A stretch of DNA of 64,000 nt from Halorubrum tebenquichense DSM 14210 (GTDB lineage: Archaea; Halobacteriota; Halobacteria; Halobacteriales; Haloferacaceae): contig NZ_AOJD01000038.1 of NCBI RefSeq assembly GCF_000337415.1, positions 1 to 64,000 on the forward strand. Direction: 5' to 3'. Of this stretch, positions 1 through 8,874 are shown one piece after another; position 1 is the first letter of the stretch; every line of letters starts with the position of its first letter. The position numbers and the translations under genes were made by a program. The notes below the pieces were generated by a model. The model was not told the DNA's origin and searched no databases. It worked only from the letters and a program-made list of their open reading frames with translations.

Positions 1-78
1 TCACTCGACGAACTTACAACAGCGATCGACAGTGCTCTTGATCAGCTCTCGATTCCAAAAGTGAGTAATTATTTCTAG
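1..78 (+). pseudogene. C-terminal end of a TBP-like gene (partial)
   Basis: The open frame from the window edge encodes about 25 residues and stops at TAG. The peptide begins SLDELTTAIDSALDQLSI, which lines up with the C-terminus of the complete TATA-binding protein at 21171-21731 (SPADAEAAVDVIVEELNGLG). The sequence is much richer in AT than the rest of the window. Only the tail is visible, so it may be the end of an intact paralogue outside the window. Assignment to TBP rests on a short match. Confidence 0.4.
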
Positions 79-114
79 TAACTACTATAATAATTGCGTT
101 CCCAATTGAGAATA

Positions 115-330
115 TCAGATTGACAGTGGGGTTTCTGGTGGATGATAGATTACGCCAGGGAACTGTTCGGGTTCGTATTTGACGTTCTCCAAACCAAGAT
201 GAATTATCAACGTTTCTAACTGAATGTTGGTCTCAACGTCCTCAGAAACGATAGCAAGGATATCTGCTTGATTACGGCTAACGTACTTAGAAACAGTTTG
301 TAGTCTCAGCAGAGACACAAAAAACGGCAT
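115..330 (-). pseudogene. Truncated TATA-binding protein paralogue
   Basis: This 71-codon frame contains IQLETLIIHLGLENVKYEPEQ and then FPGVIY. It matches the second repeat of the chromosomal TBP ([27 protein letters not shown]). The reading frame stops soon after this block, so the rest of the second repeat is missing. The N-terminal 28 residues match TBP only weakly, and no first repeat is found upstream. TBP folds as two repeats forming a saddle on the TATA box, so this piece should not work alone. It lies tail to tail with the TBP-like tail at 1-78. Base composition is AT-rich, as in foreign or plasmid-derived DNA. The remnant call is fairly safe; its origin is inference. Confidence 0.7.
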
Positions 331-752
331 ATCCCAGAATAACCCCTACTAATCAAACAGCAAAAGTCACAGCTAACAATCAGGTTGCCACACCACTTAC
401 AAACTGCTTCAAATCAGATACAGAGACATTCATTTTTGACTATTCACCTGACAGAGGCCCTTCTACGAACACATGTAATCCTTATTCCCCCAATTATTGA
501 GCAAGTACAGGAGGACATTCGTACTCTTGGAGTAAATAAGCCATCCTCAGCTCAATAAAGATCTAGAGCCGATCGAATAGAACCTCACCGTGTCAATTAT
601 TAATGCATGAGCAATGGTCTTGGTTCACTGTGAATCGCCAGACGGAAGCGACCCCCGTGATGTGGCATTACGAACTTGATCCGCCGGATGGTGGGCTTCT
701 TTATAAGGAAGTCTACGCCGTCCTGTGTTTCAGAAACGTAATGCAGCGACAC
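331..752. other. AT-rich gene-free stretch ending at tRNA-Arg
   Basis: I see no convincing gene here. Composition is AT-rich up to about 600 and then moves toward the chromosomal average. The stretch ends at the 3' end of the tRNA-Arg gene. Together with the TBP remnants it looks like the right edge of an integrated element or of its decayed remains. No second copy of the tRNA 3' end, which would mark the attachment site, was found inside the window. Confidence 0.5.
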
Positions 753-824
753 GGGCGCGACGGGATTTGAACCCGCGGCATCTTGGTCCGGAACCAAGTG
801 CTCTGTCCGCTGAGCTACGCGCCC
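753..824 (-). tRNA. tRNA-Arg (anticodon CCG)
   Basis: The minus strand folds as a full cloverleaf of 72 nt. The acceptor stem is GGGCGCG/CGCGCCC, the D stem GCTC/GAGC, the anticodon stem CTTGG/CCAAG with loop TTCCGGA, and the T arm has GTTCAAAT. The anticodon CCG reads the arginine codon CGG. CCA is not encoded and there is no intron. A TTAAAC box A about 28 bp upstream on the minus strand (near 851-856) is a plausible promoter. The 3' end borders the AT-rich island. Confidence 0.93.
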
Positions 825-851
825 TCACGACCGCGTATCCGCGGCGAGCGT

Positions 852-1049
852 TTAACGCTTCTGACTCGGGTCGTCCTCGGGCGGCTCCGGGGCGGTCTGC
901 CACTCGAAGGCGTCGGCCTCGGGGTCGACCGCCGCGTCCGCCCCGCCGTCGGTCCGCGGGCGCTCCGCCGGGCCGCGGTCGTCGTCGACCGGCCGGTCGA
1001 GACGAAACGGCGGGAGCTGCGGCAGCGGATCGAGACGTGCGAGTCGGGG
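852..1049 (-). pseudogene. Possible C-terminal gene remnant, antisense
   Basis: On the minus strand an open frame without a start codon ends in a typically haloarchaeal acidic tail (AVDPEADAFEWQTAPEPPED), followed by DPSQKR and a TAA. It is closed upstream by a stop near 1050. It could be the tail of a gene cut off by the rearrangement that also trimmed the TrmB-like gene, whose homology begins just where this tail ends. It may also be chance, because minus frames in GC-rich DNA often look open. Confidence 0.25.
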
Positions 1050-1568
1050 AAATCAGATCTGATAGACCGGTTGGCGGACGCCGAGACGACGGACGACGAG
1101 TTCTGGACCGCCGCGGTCGGGGCGGACGACTCCCTCGACCTGCGCTTCGGGCGGATCGACGCCGCCGAGGAGTCGATCGTCGTCGTCGCCACCGACGTGT
1201 CGGCGCAGTTCGACGTCGACCGCGAGGGGCCGGAGCTGCTCGACCGGCTCCTCGGCGCGATCCGGAGCGGCGTCGACGTCTCCGTGCCGCTCTCGCCGGA
1301 CGTGTTCGACGACGCGCGCGCCGCGGTCGACGCGGACCGGGCGACGCTGACGATCGCGCAGGGGCCGTTCGAACTCCGGATCGCGGAGGACGCGTACGGG
1401 AACTTCTACCTCATCGACGGCGAGGAGGTGTGTCTGGAGGTGGCCGACCCGCTCGCGCCCGACCGGCTGTTCGGCATGCTCGACCTGCGCGACCGCGGGT
1501 TCGCGGCCCGCGTCCGCGACGGCTTCGAGGCCGCGTGGGCGGACGGGACCGTCGTCGACGACGTGTGA
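993..1568 (+). pseudogene. TrmB-type regulator lacking its HTH half
   Basis: From about 1040 the frame encodes a coiled region and then a domain containing ESIVVVATDVSAQF, GNFYLIDGEEVCLEV, LFGMLDLRD and FAARVRDGFEAAW. This is the pattern I know from the C-terminal PLD-like sensor half of haloarchaeal TrmB-family transcription regulators. The winged-helix N-terminal half expected upstream is absent. The only in-frame ATG far enough upstream (783) lies inside the tRNA on the other strand. I read it as a regulator truncated by the same rearrangement that involves the tRNA. A translated C-terminal fragment from an internal GTG cannot be excluded. Family assignment is moderate. Confidence 0.5.
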
Positions 1569-1661
1569 CGCGCCGAGGCGCTCCGCGCCGCAGTTATCAC
1601 GACTGATTCCGGCGGCGCGCAGCTTTATCATCCCGCGTCCGTACCGTCGGTAGAACTGACA

Positions 1662-3404
1662 GTGACGCTCCGCCCATCCGACACGTCGACGCCCGGCCCC
1701 GGCGGCGACGAGGGAGAGGTCCCCGACACGGACGACCGAACCGCGGCCGGCGCGCCCGCCGACGCCCGAGACGGGGCCGTGCCTCCGGCGGAACGCGCCG
1801 GGACCGACGAGCCTCCGAGCGCCTCCGCCGGTTCCGGTCGGGCGTCGGGAGAGGGAGACGCCGGCACGACGCCCGCGGGCGGCGCGTCGCGCCCCCGTGA
1901 GGCCGACCGCTTCCTCCTCGCCGTCGCCGTCGACGGGGAGGTGCTGTTCGCCGGGCCGTCGGTGCCTGACGTCGTCGGCGTGGAGCGCGAGGCACTCGTC
2001 GGGAGCGACCTCCTCGACCGCGTCCACCCGAGCGACCGCGATCCGGTCGCGGAGGCGCTGTCGGCGGTCGCCGCGACGCGGACGGTCACCCACCGGATCC
2101 GGCGCGCGAGCGGCGGGTACGCCTGGGTCGAGTCCGTCGTCGACGAGGAGCTGGCCGAGGAGTTCGGCGGACGGGTCGTCACCGTCCGGCGCGTCGACGT
2201 CGACCGCACCTTCCCGGAGCGCTACCGCGCCTTCCTGGAGTACGGGAGCGACCTCGTCACCGTCGTCGACGGGGACGGGCTCGTCGTCTACGAGAGCCCG
2301 TCCGTCGAGGAGGTGCTCGGCTACGAGCAGGGCTCGACCGTCGGACGGTCGCCGCTCGGGTACGTCCACCCGGACGACCGCGATCGGGTGACTGAGCGGT
2401 TCTACCGCGCGCTCAACGAGCCGGAGGCGGCACCGACCTTGGAGTACCGCTACCGCACCGCCGACGGCGACTGGGTGTGGCTGGAGTCGCGCACCCGATC
2501 GCTGCCGGCCGACAGCCCCGTCGGCGAACTGCTCGTCAACTCCCGCGACGTGAGCGAGCGGAAGGCCCGCGAGCGCCGGCTCACCGACCGGAACGAGCGG
2601 CTCGACCGCTTCGCGAGCATCGTCTCGCACGACCTTCGGAACCCGCTGTCCGTGATCCGCGGCTCCATCGAGATGGCACGGCTGCGCGGCGAGACGGACC
2701 CCCTCGAACGCGGCGAGCGGGCGGTCGACCGGATCGACCAGCTCGTCTCCGAGCTGCTCACGCTCGCGCGACAGGGGACGGGGATGGACGAGCCGACCGA
2801 GTTCGGGCTGGCGAGCGTCGCGCACGAGGCCTGGGAGACCGCCGCCGAGGGCGACGACGACGCGGAGCTGGCCGTCGCCCGCGACGCCCGGGTGTACGGC
2901 GACCGCGGCCGGGTGCGGCAGGCCTTGGAGAACCTGTTCCGCAACGCGACCGAACACGCGAAGCCGGACGCGACCGACGGGGACGGGGTCGTGGCCGACG
3001 ACGCCCGGACCGACGAAACGCCGGCCGAGGACGCCACGACCGACGGCGACGGAGCCGACGCCGCCGACGGCGACGCCGACGACGAAGCGCTCACCGTCCT
3101 CGTGACCGCGACCGACGGGGGGTTCCTCGTCGCCGACGACGGGACCGGCGTCGACCCCGATGACCGGGAGTCGGTGTTCGACTCGGGGTTCACCACGCGG
3201 GCGGACGGAACGGGGTACGGGCTGGACATCGTCCGCGAGGTCGTCGAGTCCCACGGCTGGGAGGTGACGCTCCGCTGCGAGTCCGAGGGTCCGATTGGTC
3301 TCCCCGACGGGCGTCGACTCCGCCCGCCGGCGGGCGCGTGCTTCGAGGTGCGCGCTCCCGGGCCGGCCGACGCCGACCCGGACGAGCCGTGGATCGATGG
3401 GTAG
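1662..3404 (+). CDS. PAS-domain sensor histidine kinase
   Basis: This 580-residue soluble kinase starts at GTG 1662. Residues 1-80 are a low-complexity acidic and proline-rich region. One PAS-like domain spans about 85-180 and a clearer PAS domain about 190-295 (EEVLGY, YVHPDDRDRV, DGDWVWLES). The HisKA H-box is FASIVSHDLRNPLSVIRG with phosphoacceptor His323. The ATPase domain has the N box LENLFRNATEHAK near 422 and the G boxes VADDGTGVD near 492 and GTGYGLDIV near 518. An acidic insert of about 45 residues separates the N box from the G boxes. There are no membrane segments, so the signal is probably cytoplasmic. No response regulator is adjacent and no receiver domain is present, so the partner is unknown. 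Confidence 0.9.
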   Translation: MTLRPSDTSTPGPGGDEGEVPDTDDRTAAGAPADARDGAVPPAERAGTDEPPSASAGSGRASGEGDAGTTPAGGASRPREADRFLLAVAVDGEVLFAGPSVPDVVGVEREALVGSDLLDRVHPSDRDPVAEALSAVAATRTVTHRIRRASGGYAWVESVVDEELAEEFGGRVVTVRRVDVDRTFPERYRAFLEYGSDLVTVVDGDGLVVYESPSVEEVLGYEQGSTVGRSPLGYVHPDDRDRVTERFYRALNEPEAAPTLEYRYRTADGDWVWLESRTRSLPADSPVGELLVNSRDVSERKARERRLTDRNERLDRFASIVSHDLRNPLSVIRGSIEMARLRGETDPLERGERAVDRIDQLVSELLTLARQGTGMDEPTEFGLASVAHEAWETAAEGDDDAELAVARDARVYGDRGRVRQALENLFRNATEHAKPDATDGDGVVADDARTDETPAEDATTDGDGADAADGDADDEALTVLVTATDGGFLVADDGTGVDPDDRESVFDSGFTTRADGTGYGLDIVREVVESHGWEVTLRCESEGPIGLPDGRRLRPPAGACFEVRAPGPADADPDEPWIDG

Positions 3405-3448
3405 GAGGAACCCGGCGCGCTTATTCCCCGCGGGCCGTAAACCGACCC

Positions 3449-3928
3449 GTGAGCGCCGCCGACGTGACGATCCGACAGGCCGAGCGCGCGGACCTCCTCG
3501 CGGTGGTCCGGATCGAGCGCGCCTGCTTCGCGGACCCGTGGCCGCACGACGCCTTCGAGCGGCTGCTCGGCGAGTCGGCGTTCCTCGTGGCGGAGCGGGC
3601 GGGCGCGGTCGTCGGGTTCGTGGTCGCCGACCGGACGCCGAACCACGGCCGCGACATCGGCCATATCAAAGACCTCGCCGTCCACCCCGACGCCCGCGGG
3701 GAGGGGATCGGCCGGACCCTCCTCCGGTCGGCGCTGGCCCGCCTCCGCGCGACCGGCGTGGCCGTCGCCCGACTGGAGGTGCGCGAGGGGAACGACCCCG
3801 CCCGGTCGCTGTACGCCGACGAGGGGTTCGACCCGATCCGGCGTGTCGGCGGGTACTACCCCGACGGCGAGGACGCGCTCGTCCTCGTCGTCGACCTCGC
3901 GGAGTGGGTGGGCGGCGACACCGAGTGA
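3449..3928 (+). CDS. rimI: Ribosomal-protein alanine acetyltransferase family (GNAT)
   Basis: This protein of 159 residues starts at GTG 3449. It is a single GNAT domain: the acetyl-CoA loop is seen as DLAVHPDARGEGIGRTLL, followed by LEVREGNDPARSLYADEGF and the ending motif RRVGGYYPDGEDALV. These are typical of RimI/Ard1 N-terminal acetyltransferases. In archaea the enzyme acetylates protein N-termini or acts in tRNA-modification complexes. The longer frame upstream (from 3338) would overlap the kinase gene and is basic and unlike its neighbours, so the short start is chosen. An AT-rich TTATT lies about 30 bp upstream. Confidence 0.85.
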   Translation: MSAADVTIRQAERADLLAVVRIERACFADPWPHDAFERLLGESAFLVAERAGAVVGFVVADRTPNHGRDIGHIKDLAVHPDARGEGIGRTLLRSALARLRATGVAVARLEVREGNDPARSLYADEGFDPIRRVGGYYPDGEDALVLVVDLAEWVGGDTE

Positions 3929-4009
3929 CGCGGTGACGCGTCGCACGCCTATCGGTCCGCCGCGCGGGGTTTGCCAAGGCTTAGTGTGCGGGAGTCCGAC
4001 TCGACTGGT

Positions 4010-5809
4010 ATGAGTTCGGTTCCCGAGCGGTCCGAGATCGACGCCGAGTACAAGTGGGACTTGGAGGGCATCTACGCCGACGACGAGGCGTGGGAGGCGG
4101 CCCGCGAGACCGTCGCTGACCGGATCGACGAGCTCCGCGACTACGAGGGGCGCGCGACCGAGGACGCCGCGACCCTGCTCGAACTGCTCGAGCTGCGCGA
4201 GGAGATCTTCCGCGAGCTCCAGCAGGTGACCACGTACGCCCGGCTCCGCAGCGCCGAGGACACGCGGAATCAGGAGTATCAGGCGATGTCCGCGCGGGCG
4301 TCGTCGCTCGGCTCCGAGGCGTCGAGCGCGATCTCCTACCTCGAACCGGAGCTACAGTCGCTGACGGACGGGGACGTGGCGGCGTTCGTCGACGAGGAGC
4401 CCGACCTCGCCGAGTACGAGCACTACTTCGACGACGTGTTGCGAAAGAAGCCGCACACGCGGTCAAGCGAGGTCGAGGAGGTGCTCGCCGACCTGTCGGA
4501 GGTCACCGACGCGCCGAGCGAGATCTACTCGATGCTGACGAACGCCGACATGACCTACGGCGTCGTCGAGGACCCCGACGGGGAGGACGTGGAGATCACG
4601 CAGGCGAACTTCACCAAGCTCCAGACGAACCCGGACCGCGAGTTCCGCGAGCGCGTCCACGAGACGTTCTACGACGAGTGGGCCGACGTGCGCAACACGG
4701 TCGGCACCTCCTTGGAGAAGGCCGTCCGCGAACACGTCGCGAGCGCCGAGATCCGGGACTACGACTCCGCGCGCGCCGCCGCGCTCGACGGCTCGAACGT
4801 CCCCGTCGAGGTGTACGACACCCTCGTCGACACCGTCGACGACAACCTCGACGTGCTCCACCGGCACGCCGACCTGAAGGCCGAGGCGCTCGGCGTCGAC
4901 CAGCTTCAGAGCCACGACCTCTACATGTCGCTGACGGGCGATCAGGGTCCCGACGTGGAGTACGAGCAGGCCCGCGAGTGGGTGATAGAGGCGGTCGCGC
5001 CGCTCGGCGACGCGTACCAGGAGCGCATGGCCGAGGGCCTCGACTCGCGGTGGGTCGACGTGTACGAGAACCGCGGGAAGCGCTCGGGCGCGTTCTCCTC
5101 GGGAACCTACGACACCCAGCCGTACATCATGATGAACTACCAGGACGACATCGCCTCGATGTACACCCTGGCCCACGAGCTGGGCCACTCGATGCACTCG
5201 GAGCTGGCGGGCGACGCGCAGCCGTGGCACGACGCGAGCTACGAGATCTTCGTCGCGGAGATCGCCTCCACCGTCAACGAGACGCTGCTCACCCACCACC
5301 TGCTCGACACCGTCGAGGACGACGAGCTTCGGACCCACGTCCTCGACGAGTACCTCGAACGCTTCCGCTCGACGCTGTTCCGCCAGACGATGTTCGCGGC
5401 GTTCGAACAGCGGATTCACGAGCGCGTGGAGGCCGGCGACGCGCTCACGCCCGACGCCCTCGACGAGCTGTACGCCGACCTGAAGGGCGACTACTACGCG
5501 CCGGCGGAGCTGACGGGCGGCATCGAGCGCGAGTGGCAGCGGATCCCGCACTTCTACTACGACTTCTACGTCTACCAGTACGCGACCGGCATCTCCGCCG
5601 CGGCCGCCATCGTCGAGCGCGTCTTAGACGAGGGCGAGTCCGCGGCCGCCGACTACCGCGAGATGCTGAAGGCCGGCGGCTCCGACTACCCGCTGGAAGT
5701 CGTCGAACTCGCCGGCATCGACATGGCCTCCCCGGACCCGATCGAGTCCGCGGTCGGGGTCTACGACGAGTACCTCGACGAGGTCGCGGCGCTGCTCGAC
5801 CTGGAGTGA
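4010..5809 (+). CDS. pepF: Oligoendopeptidase F (M3 family)
   Basis: This cytoplasmic zinc metallopeptidase has 599 residues, the usual length for PepF, and cuts short peptides. The zinc motif HELGHSMHSEL places the ligands at His389 and His393 with catalytic Glu390. The third ligand glutamate sits in the following helix (YEIFVAEIASTVNE). The N-terminal helical region and the later GITGG-like segment (AELTGGIEREWQRIPHFYYDFYVYQYA, split here only for description) fit the family. Start ATG 4010 gives the standard N-terminus; the upstream ATG at 3971 adds 13 residues and is less likely. It follows rimI on the same strand with an 81-bp gap. Confidence 0.95.
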   Translation: MSSVPERSEIDAEYKWDLEGIYADDEAWEAARETVADRIDELRDYEGRATEDAATLLELLELREEIFRELQQVTTYARLRSAEDTRNQEYQAMSARASSLGSEASSAISYLEPELQSLTDGDVAAFVDEEPDLAEYEHYFDDVLRKKPHTRSSEVEEVLADLSEVTDAPSEIYSMLTNADMTYGVVEDPDGEDVEITQANFTKLQTNPDREFRERVHETFYDEWADVRNTVGTSLEKAVREHVASAEIRDYDSARAAALDGSNVPVEVYDTLVDTVDDNLDVLHRHADLKAEALGVDQLQSHDLYMSLTGDQGPDVEYEQAREWVIEAVAPLGDAYQERMAEGLDSRWVDVYENRGKRSGAFSSGTYDTQPYIMMNYQDDIASMYTLAHELGHSMHSELAGDAQPWHDASYEIFVAEIASTVNETLLTHHLLDTVEDDELRTHVLDEYLERFRSTLFRQTMFAAFEQRIHERVEAGDALTPDALDELYADLKGDYYAPAELTGGIEREWQRIPHFYYDFYVYQYATGISAAAAIVERVLDEGESAAADYREMLKAGGSDYPLEVVELAGIDMASPDPIESAVGVYDEYLDEVAALLDLE

Positions 5810-5863
5810 GCGACTGACCGAGTGCCGGGGTATTTTCTGTGCGGCCGAGGGCCTTCGACAGGC

Positions 5864-6097
5864 ATGGGAATTCTCGACGCGTTCGGTTCGCTGGCTAGTG
5901 CGCTGATCGCAGGCTTCGTGATGTTGGCGTTCGCGGTGTTGAGCCTGTTCGTCACCGTCTTCGTCGTCGACATTGCCGCGTCGATCGGCGGCCTCAACCC
6001 GGACGACGGGTTCGTCGTCCTCGGCGCGACGATCCTCGCCGCCGCGGCGATCGTCGCGGGCGGCAGCGGGTTCGCGCTGCCGGAAGGCTCCTCGTAA
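5864..6097 (+). CDS. Small two-helix membrane protein
   Basis: This 77-residue protein has two hydrophobic segments, at about residues 12-38 and 50-70, separated by an IGGLNPDDG loop. ATG 5864 is chosen because the upstream extension (start 5822) is not hydrophobic and would begin almost at the pepF stop. I do not recognise the family. It sits between two peptidase genes on the same strand, but nothing links it to proteolysis. The role is unknown. Confidence 0.65.
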   Translation: MGILDAFGSLASALIAGFVMLAFAVLSLFVTVFVVDIAASIGGLNPDDGFVVLGATILAAAAIVAGGSGFALPEGSS

Positions 6098-6200
6098 CGA
6101 CTGCTGTCCGCCGCGATGCCGACTTTCCTTTCCGCCGATCGCGTCCGACCCGAGAGCGACGGGTCGATCGGTTTTAGCCGGGCGAGCGCGACCCACGGAT

Positions 6201-7358
6201 ATGGACGAACGCGTACGCGAGCACGCCGAGGTGCTCGTCGACTGGAGCGCGCGGGTCGAGGCCGGCGACGACGTCGTCGTGAGCGTCGCCGAGGACGCCC
6301 ACGAGCTGGGTGTCGCAGTCGCCGCGGCGCTCGGCGAGCGGGGGGCGAACGTCACGACGCTGTACGGCTCCGACGAAGTCTCCCGAGCCTACCTGAAGGG
6401 CGTCGAGGCGAGGGTCGAGTCCGAGGGGGACGACGCGGTCGACGCGGACGACTTCGACTCGGACCCCGCGGTCGAGCGCGCTCTCTTCGAGGCCGCCGAC
6501 GCCTACCTCCGGATCGGCGGCGGGCGCAACGTCACCGCGACCGCGGACGTGGACCGCGCGACGCGGCGGGCGCACGCGACGGCGCGGCAGGGCGTCCGCG
6601 AGGCGCGGATGGACACCGACTGGGTGTCGACGGTCCACCCGACGCGGAGCCTCGCCCAGCAGGCGGGGATGGCCTACGAGGAGTACCGGGAGTTCGTCTA
6701 CGACGCCGTCCTCCGCGACTGGGAGGCGCTGGCCGACGAGATGGCGGAGATGAAGGCGGTCCTCGACGACGGCGACGAGGTCCGGATCGTCACCGAGCGC
6801 GACGACGCCCCCGACACCGACGTGACGATGTCGATCGCGGGCCGGACCGCGGTCAACTCCGCCGCCTCCGTCGCGTACGACTCCCACAACCTCCCCTCCG
6901 GCGAGGTGTTCACCGCGCCGTACGACACGGCGGGCGAGGTGTTCTTCGACGTGCCGATGACCATCGACGCGACGCGCGTCCGGAACGTCCACCTCGCTTT
7001 CGAGGACGGCGAAGTCGTCGACTTCTCCGCGGAGGCGGGCGAAGACGCGCTCGCGAACGTCCTCGACACCGACCCCGGCGCGCGGCGGCTGGGCGAACTC
7101 GGGATCGGGATGAACCGCGGCATCGACCGGTTCACGGACTCGATCCTCTTCGACGAGAAGATGGGCGACACCGTCCACCTCGCGGTCGGCCGCGCCTACG
7201 ACGCCTGCCTCCCCGAGGGGGAGTCGGGCAACGAGAGCGCGGTCCACGTCGACATGATCTCCGACGTGAGCGCGGACTCCCGGATGGAAGTCGACGGCGA
7301 GGTCGTCCAGCGGAACGGGACGTTCCGGTGGGAGGACGGGTTCGAGGCGGGGGACTGA
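6201..7358 (+). CDS. Aminopeptidase, M29 family
   Basis: This protein of 385 residues has the length and layout of the thermophilic aminopeptidases T/AmpS (peptidase family M29), which use two metal ions to remove N-terminal residues from peptides. Supporting segments are the N-terminal Rossmann-like part (VVVSVAEDAHELGVAVAAAL), SGEVFTAPYDTAGEV, with a probable metal-ligand Glu, AGEDALANVLDTDPGARRLG, GMNRGI and the C-terminal HVDMISD. The start is ATG 6201; the long upstream frame is antisense-like arginine-rich sequence. With pepF nearby it fits an intracellular peptide-recycling neighbourhood. Confidence 0.87.
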   Translation: MDERVREHAEVLVDWSARVEAGDDVVVSVAEDAHELGVAVAAALGERGANVTTLYGSDEVSRAYLKGVEARVESEGDDAVDADDFDSDPAVERALFEAADAYLRIGGGRNVTATADVDRATRRAHATARQGVREARMDTDWVSTVHPTRSLAQQAGMAYEEYREFVYDAVLRDWEALADEMAEMKAVLDDGDEVRIVTERDDAPDTDVTMSIAGRTAVNSAASVAYDSHNLPSGEVFTAPYDTAGEVFFDVPMTIDATRVRNVHLAFEDGEVVDFSAEAGEDALANVLDTDPGARRLGELGIGMNRGIDRFTDSILFDEKMGDTVHLAVGRAYDACLPEGESGNESAVHVDMISDVSADSRMEVDGEVVQRNGTFRWEDGFEAGD

Positions 7359-7370
7359 CGGCGCGGCGCG

Positions 7371-8675
7371 TCAGTTCGTCGCCGCCTCGATGGCGTCTTC
7401 CAGGTCGGCGACGATGTCCGCGGGGTCCTCGATGCCGACCGAGAGTCGCACCATGTCGTCGGTGACGCCCGCGGTCTCCTTCTCCTCGTCGGTCAGCTGC
7501 TGGTGGGTCGTGGAGCTCGGGTGGATGACGAGCGTCTTCGCGTCGCCGACGTTCGCGACCAGCGAGGCGAGGTCCGCCTCCTCGACGGTCGCCCGCGCGG
7601 CGTCGTAGCCCGCCTCCAGCCCGAAGGTGAGCATCCCGCCGTAGCCGCCCTCCAGGTACTCGGTCGCCTCCTCGTGGGTCTCGTGGCTCTCCAGGCCGGG
7701 GTAGTTCACCCACGCGACCTCGTCGTGGTCTTCGAGGTACTCGGCGACGACCGCCGCGTTCTCGCAGTGGCGGTCCATCCGCAGCGGGAGCGACTCCGTC
7801 TGCTGGAGCGTGTTCCACGCGTCGAACGGCGACTGCTGGTCGCCCAGGTCGCGCAGCCCGCGGGTGACCGCCGCGAACGTGAACGCGGCGTCGCCGAACC
7901 GCTCGGCGAAGTTGATCCCGTGGTACGCGGGGTTGTCCTGTGCGATCTCCGGGTACTTCTCCGCGTGGTCGGCCCACGGGAACGAGCCGCCGTCGACGAC
8001 GACGCCGCCGACGGTGGTGCCGTTGCCGGTGAGCCACTTCGTCGTCGACTCCCAGACGAGGTCCGCCCCGTGCTCCAGCGGCCGGCAGAGGTACGGCGTC
8101 GCGAACGTGTTGTCGACGAACAGCGGGACGCCGTGGTCGTGGGCGATGTCGGCGATGCGCTGGATGTCGGGCGTGACCAGCGCGGGGTTCCCGATCGTTT
8201 CGAGGTGGACGTAGGCGGTGTCCTCGTCGATGGCCTCGGCGTACCCCTCGTAGTCGAGCGGGTCGACGAACCGCGTCGAGACGCCGCGGCGCTCAACGGA
8301 GTGGGTGAGGTAGGTGTAGGTGCCGCCGTACAGCGCCGACGACGAGACGACGTTGTCGCCCGCCGAGGCGAGCAGGAACGTCGTCACGTCGAGCGCGGCC
8401 ATGCCCGAGGCGGTCGCCACCGCGCCGACGCCGCCCTCCAGCGAGGCGATCCGCTCTTCGAGCGCGGCGTTCGTCGGGTTCATCAGCCGCGAGTAGACGT
8501 TGCCCGGCTCCTCTAGGGCGAACAGGTCGGCCGCGTGGTCGGCGTCGTCGAACTGGTAGGCGGTCGTCTGGTAGATCGGCGTCGCGCGGGCACCGGTGGT
8601 CGGGTCCGGCTCCGAGCCGGCGTGGACGCTTCGCGTGCTGAACTTTCGGCCGTCGTCCCCGTCGTCTGCTGGCAT
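7371..8675 (-). CDS. O-acetylhomoserine sulfhydrylase (PLP)
   Basis: This enzyme of 434 residues belongs to the Cys/Met metabolism PLP family and matches O-acetylhomoserine aminocarboxypropyltransferase, which makes homocysteine from O-acetylhomoserine and sulfide. Visible motifs are FSTRSVHAG, TTAYQFDDADHAA, YSRLMNPTNAALEER, GMAALDV, the aspartate strand VDNTFATP and the PLP-binding lysine in ESTTKWLTGNGT. ATG 8675 is preceded by a strong purine-rich site (GGAAGGGG), which decides the start over the upstream frame. It is convergent with the M29 gene. The family includes cystathionine enzymes, but the length and motifs favour the sulfhydrylase. Confidence 0.9.
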   Translation of the reverse strand: MPADDGDDGRKFSTRSVHAGSEPDPTTGARATPIYQTTAYQFDDADHAADLFALEEPGNVYSRLMNPTNAALEERIASLEGGVGAVATASGMAALDVTTFLLASAGDNVVSSSALYGGTYTYLTHSVERRGVSTRFVDPLDYEGYAEAIDEDTAYVHLETIGNPALVTPDIQRIADIAHDHGVPLFVDNTFATPYLCRPLEHGADLVWESTTKWLTGNGTTVGGVVVDGGSFPWADHAEKYPEIAQDNPAYHGINFAERFGDAAFTFAAVTRGLRDLGDQQSPFDAWNTLQQTESLPLRMDRHCENAAVVAEYLEDHDEVAWVNYPGLESHETHEEATEYLEGGYGGMLTFGLEAGYDAARATVEEADLASLVANVGDAKTLVIHPSSTTHQQLTDEEKETAGVTDDMVRLSVGIEDPADIVADLEDAIEAATN

Positions 8676-8874
8676 GGCTTCCCCTTCCGTCGCTGCGCAG
8701 TTAAAGCCGGCCGGCCTGTACCGGCGTTTCCGGTATCGCGGACATCGCCGAACCGGTCCGGGCGGGCCGACGGGACCCCGAGATCGCGTCGCCGACCGGG
8801 GGATCGGCGGACGCGACGCGCTCGCGGCCCGGTCTCGTGCCAACGGTTAACAGCGTCGGGCCGTAACCCCGCGT

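Noticed and set aside
600-797. 65-codon minus frame across the tRNA gene
   Set aside because: It reads through the tRNA-Arg sequence, a common artefact.
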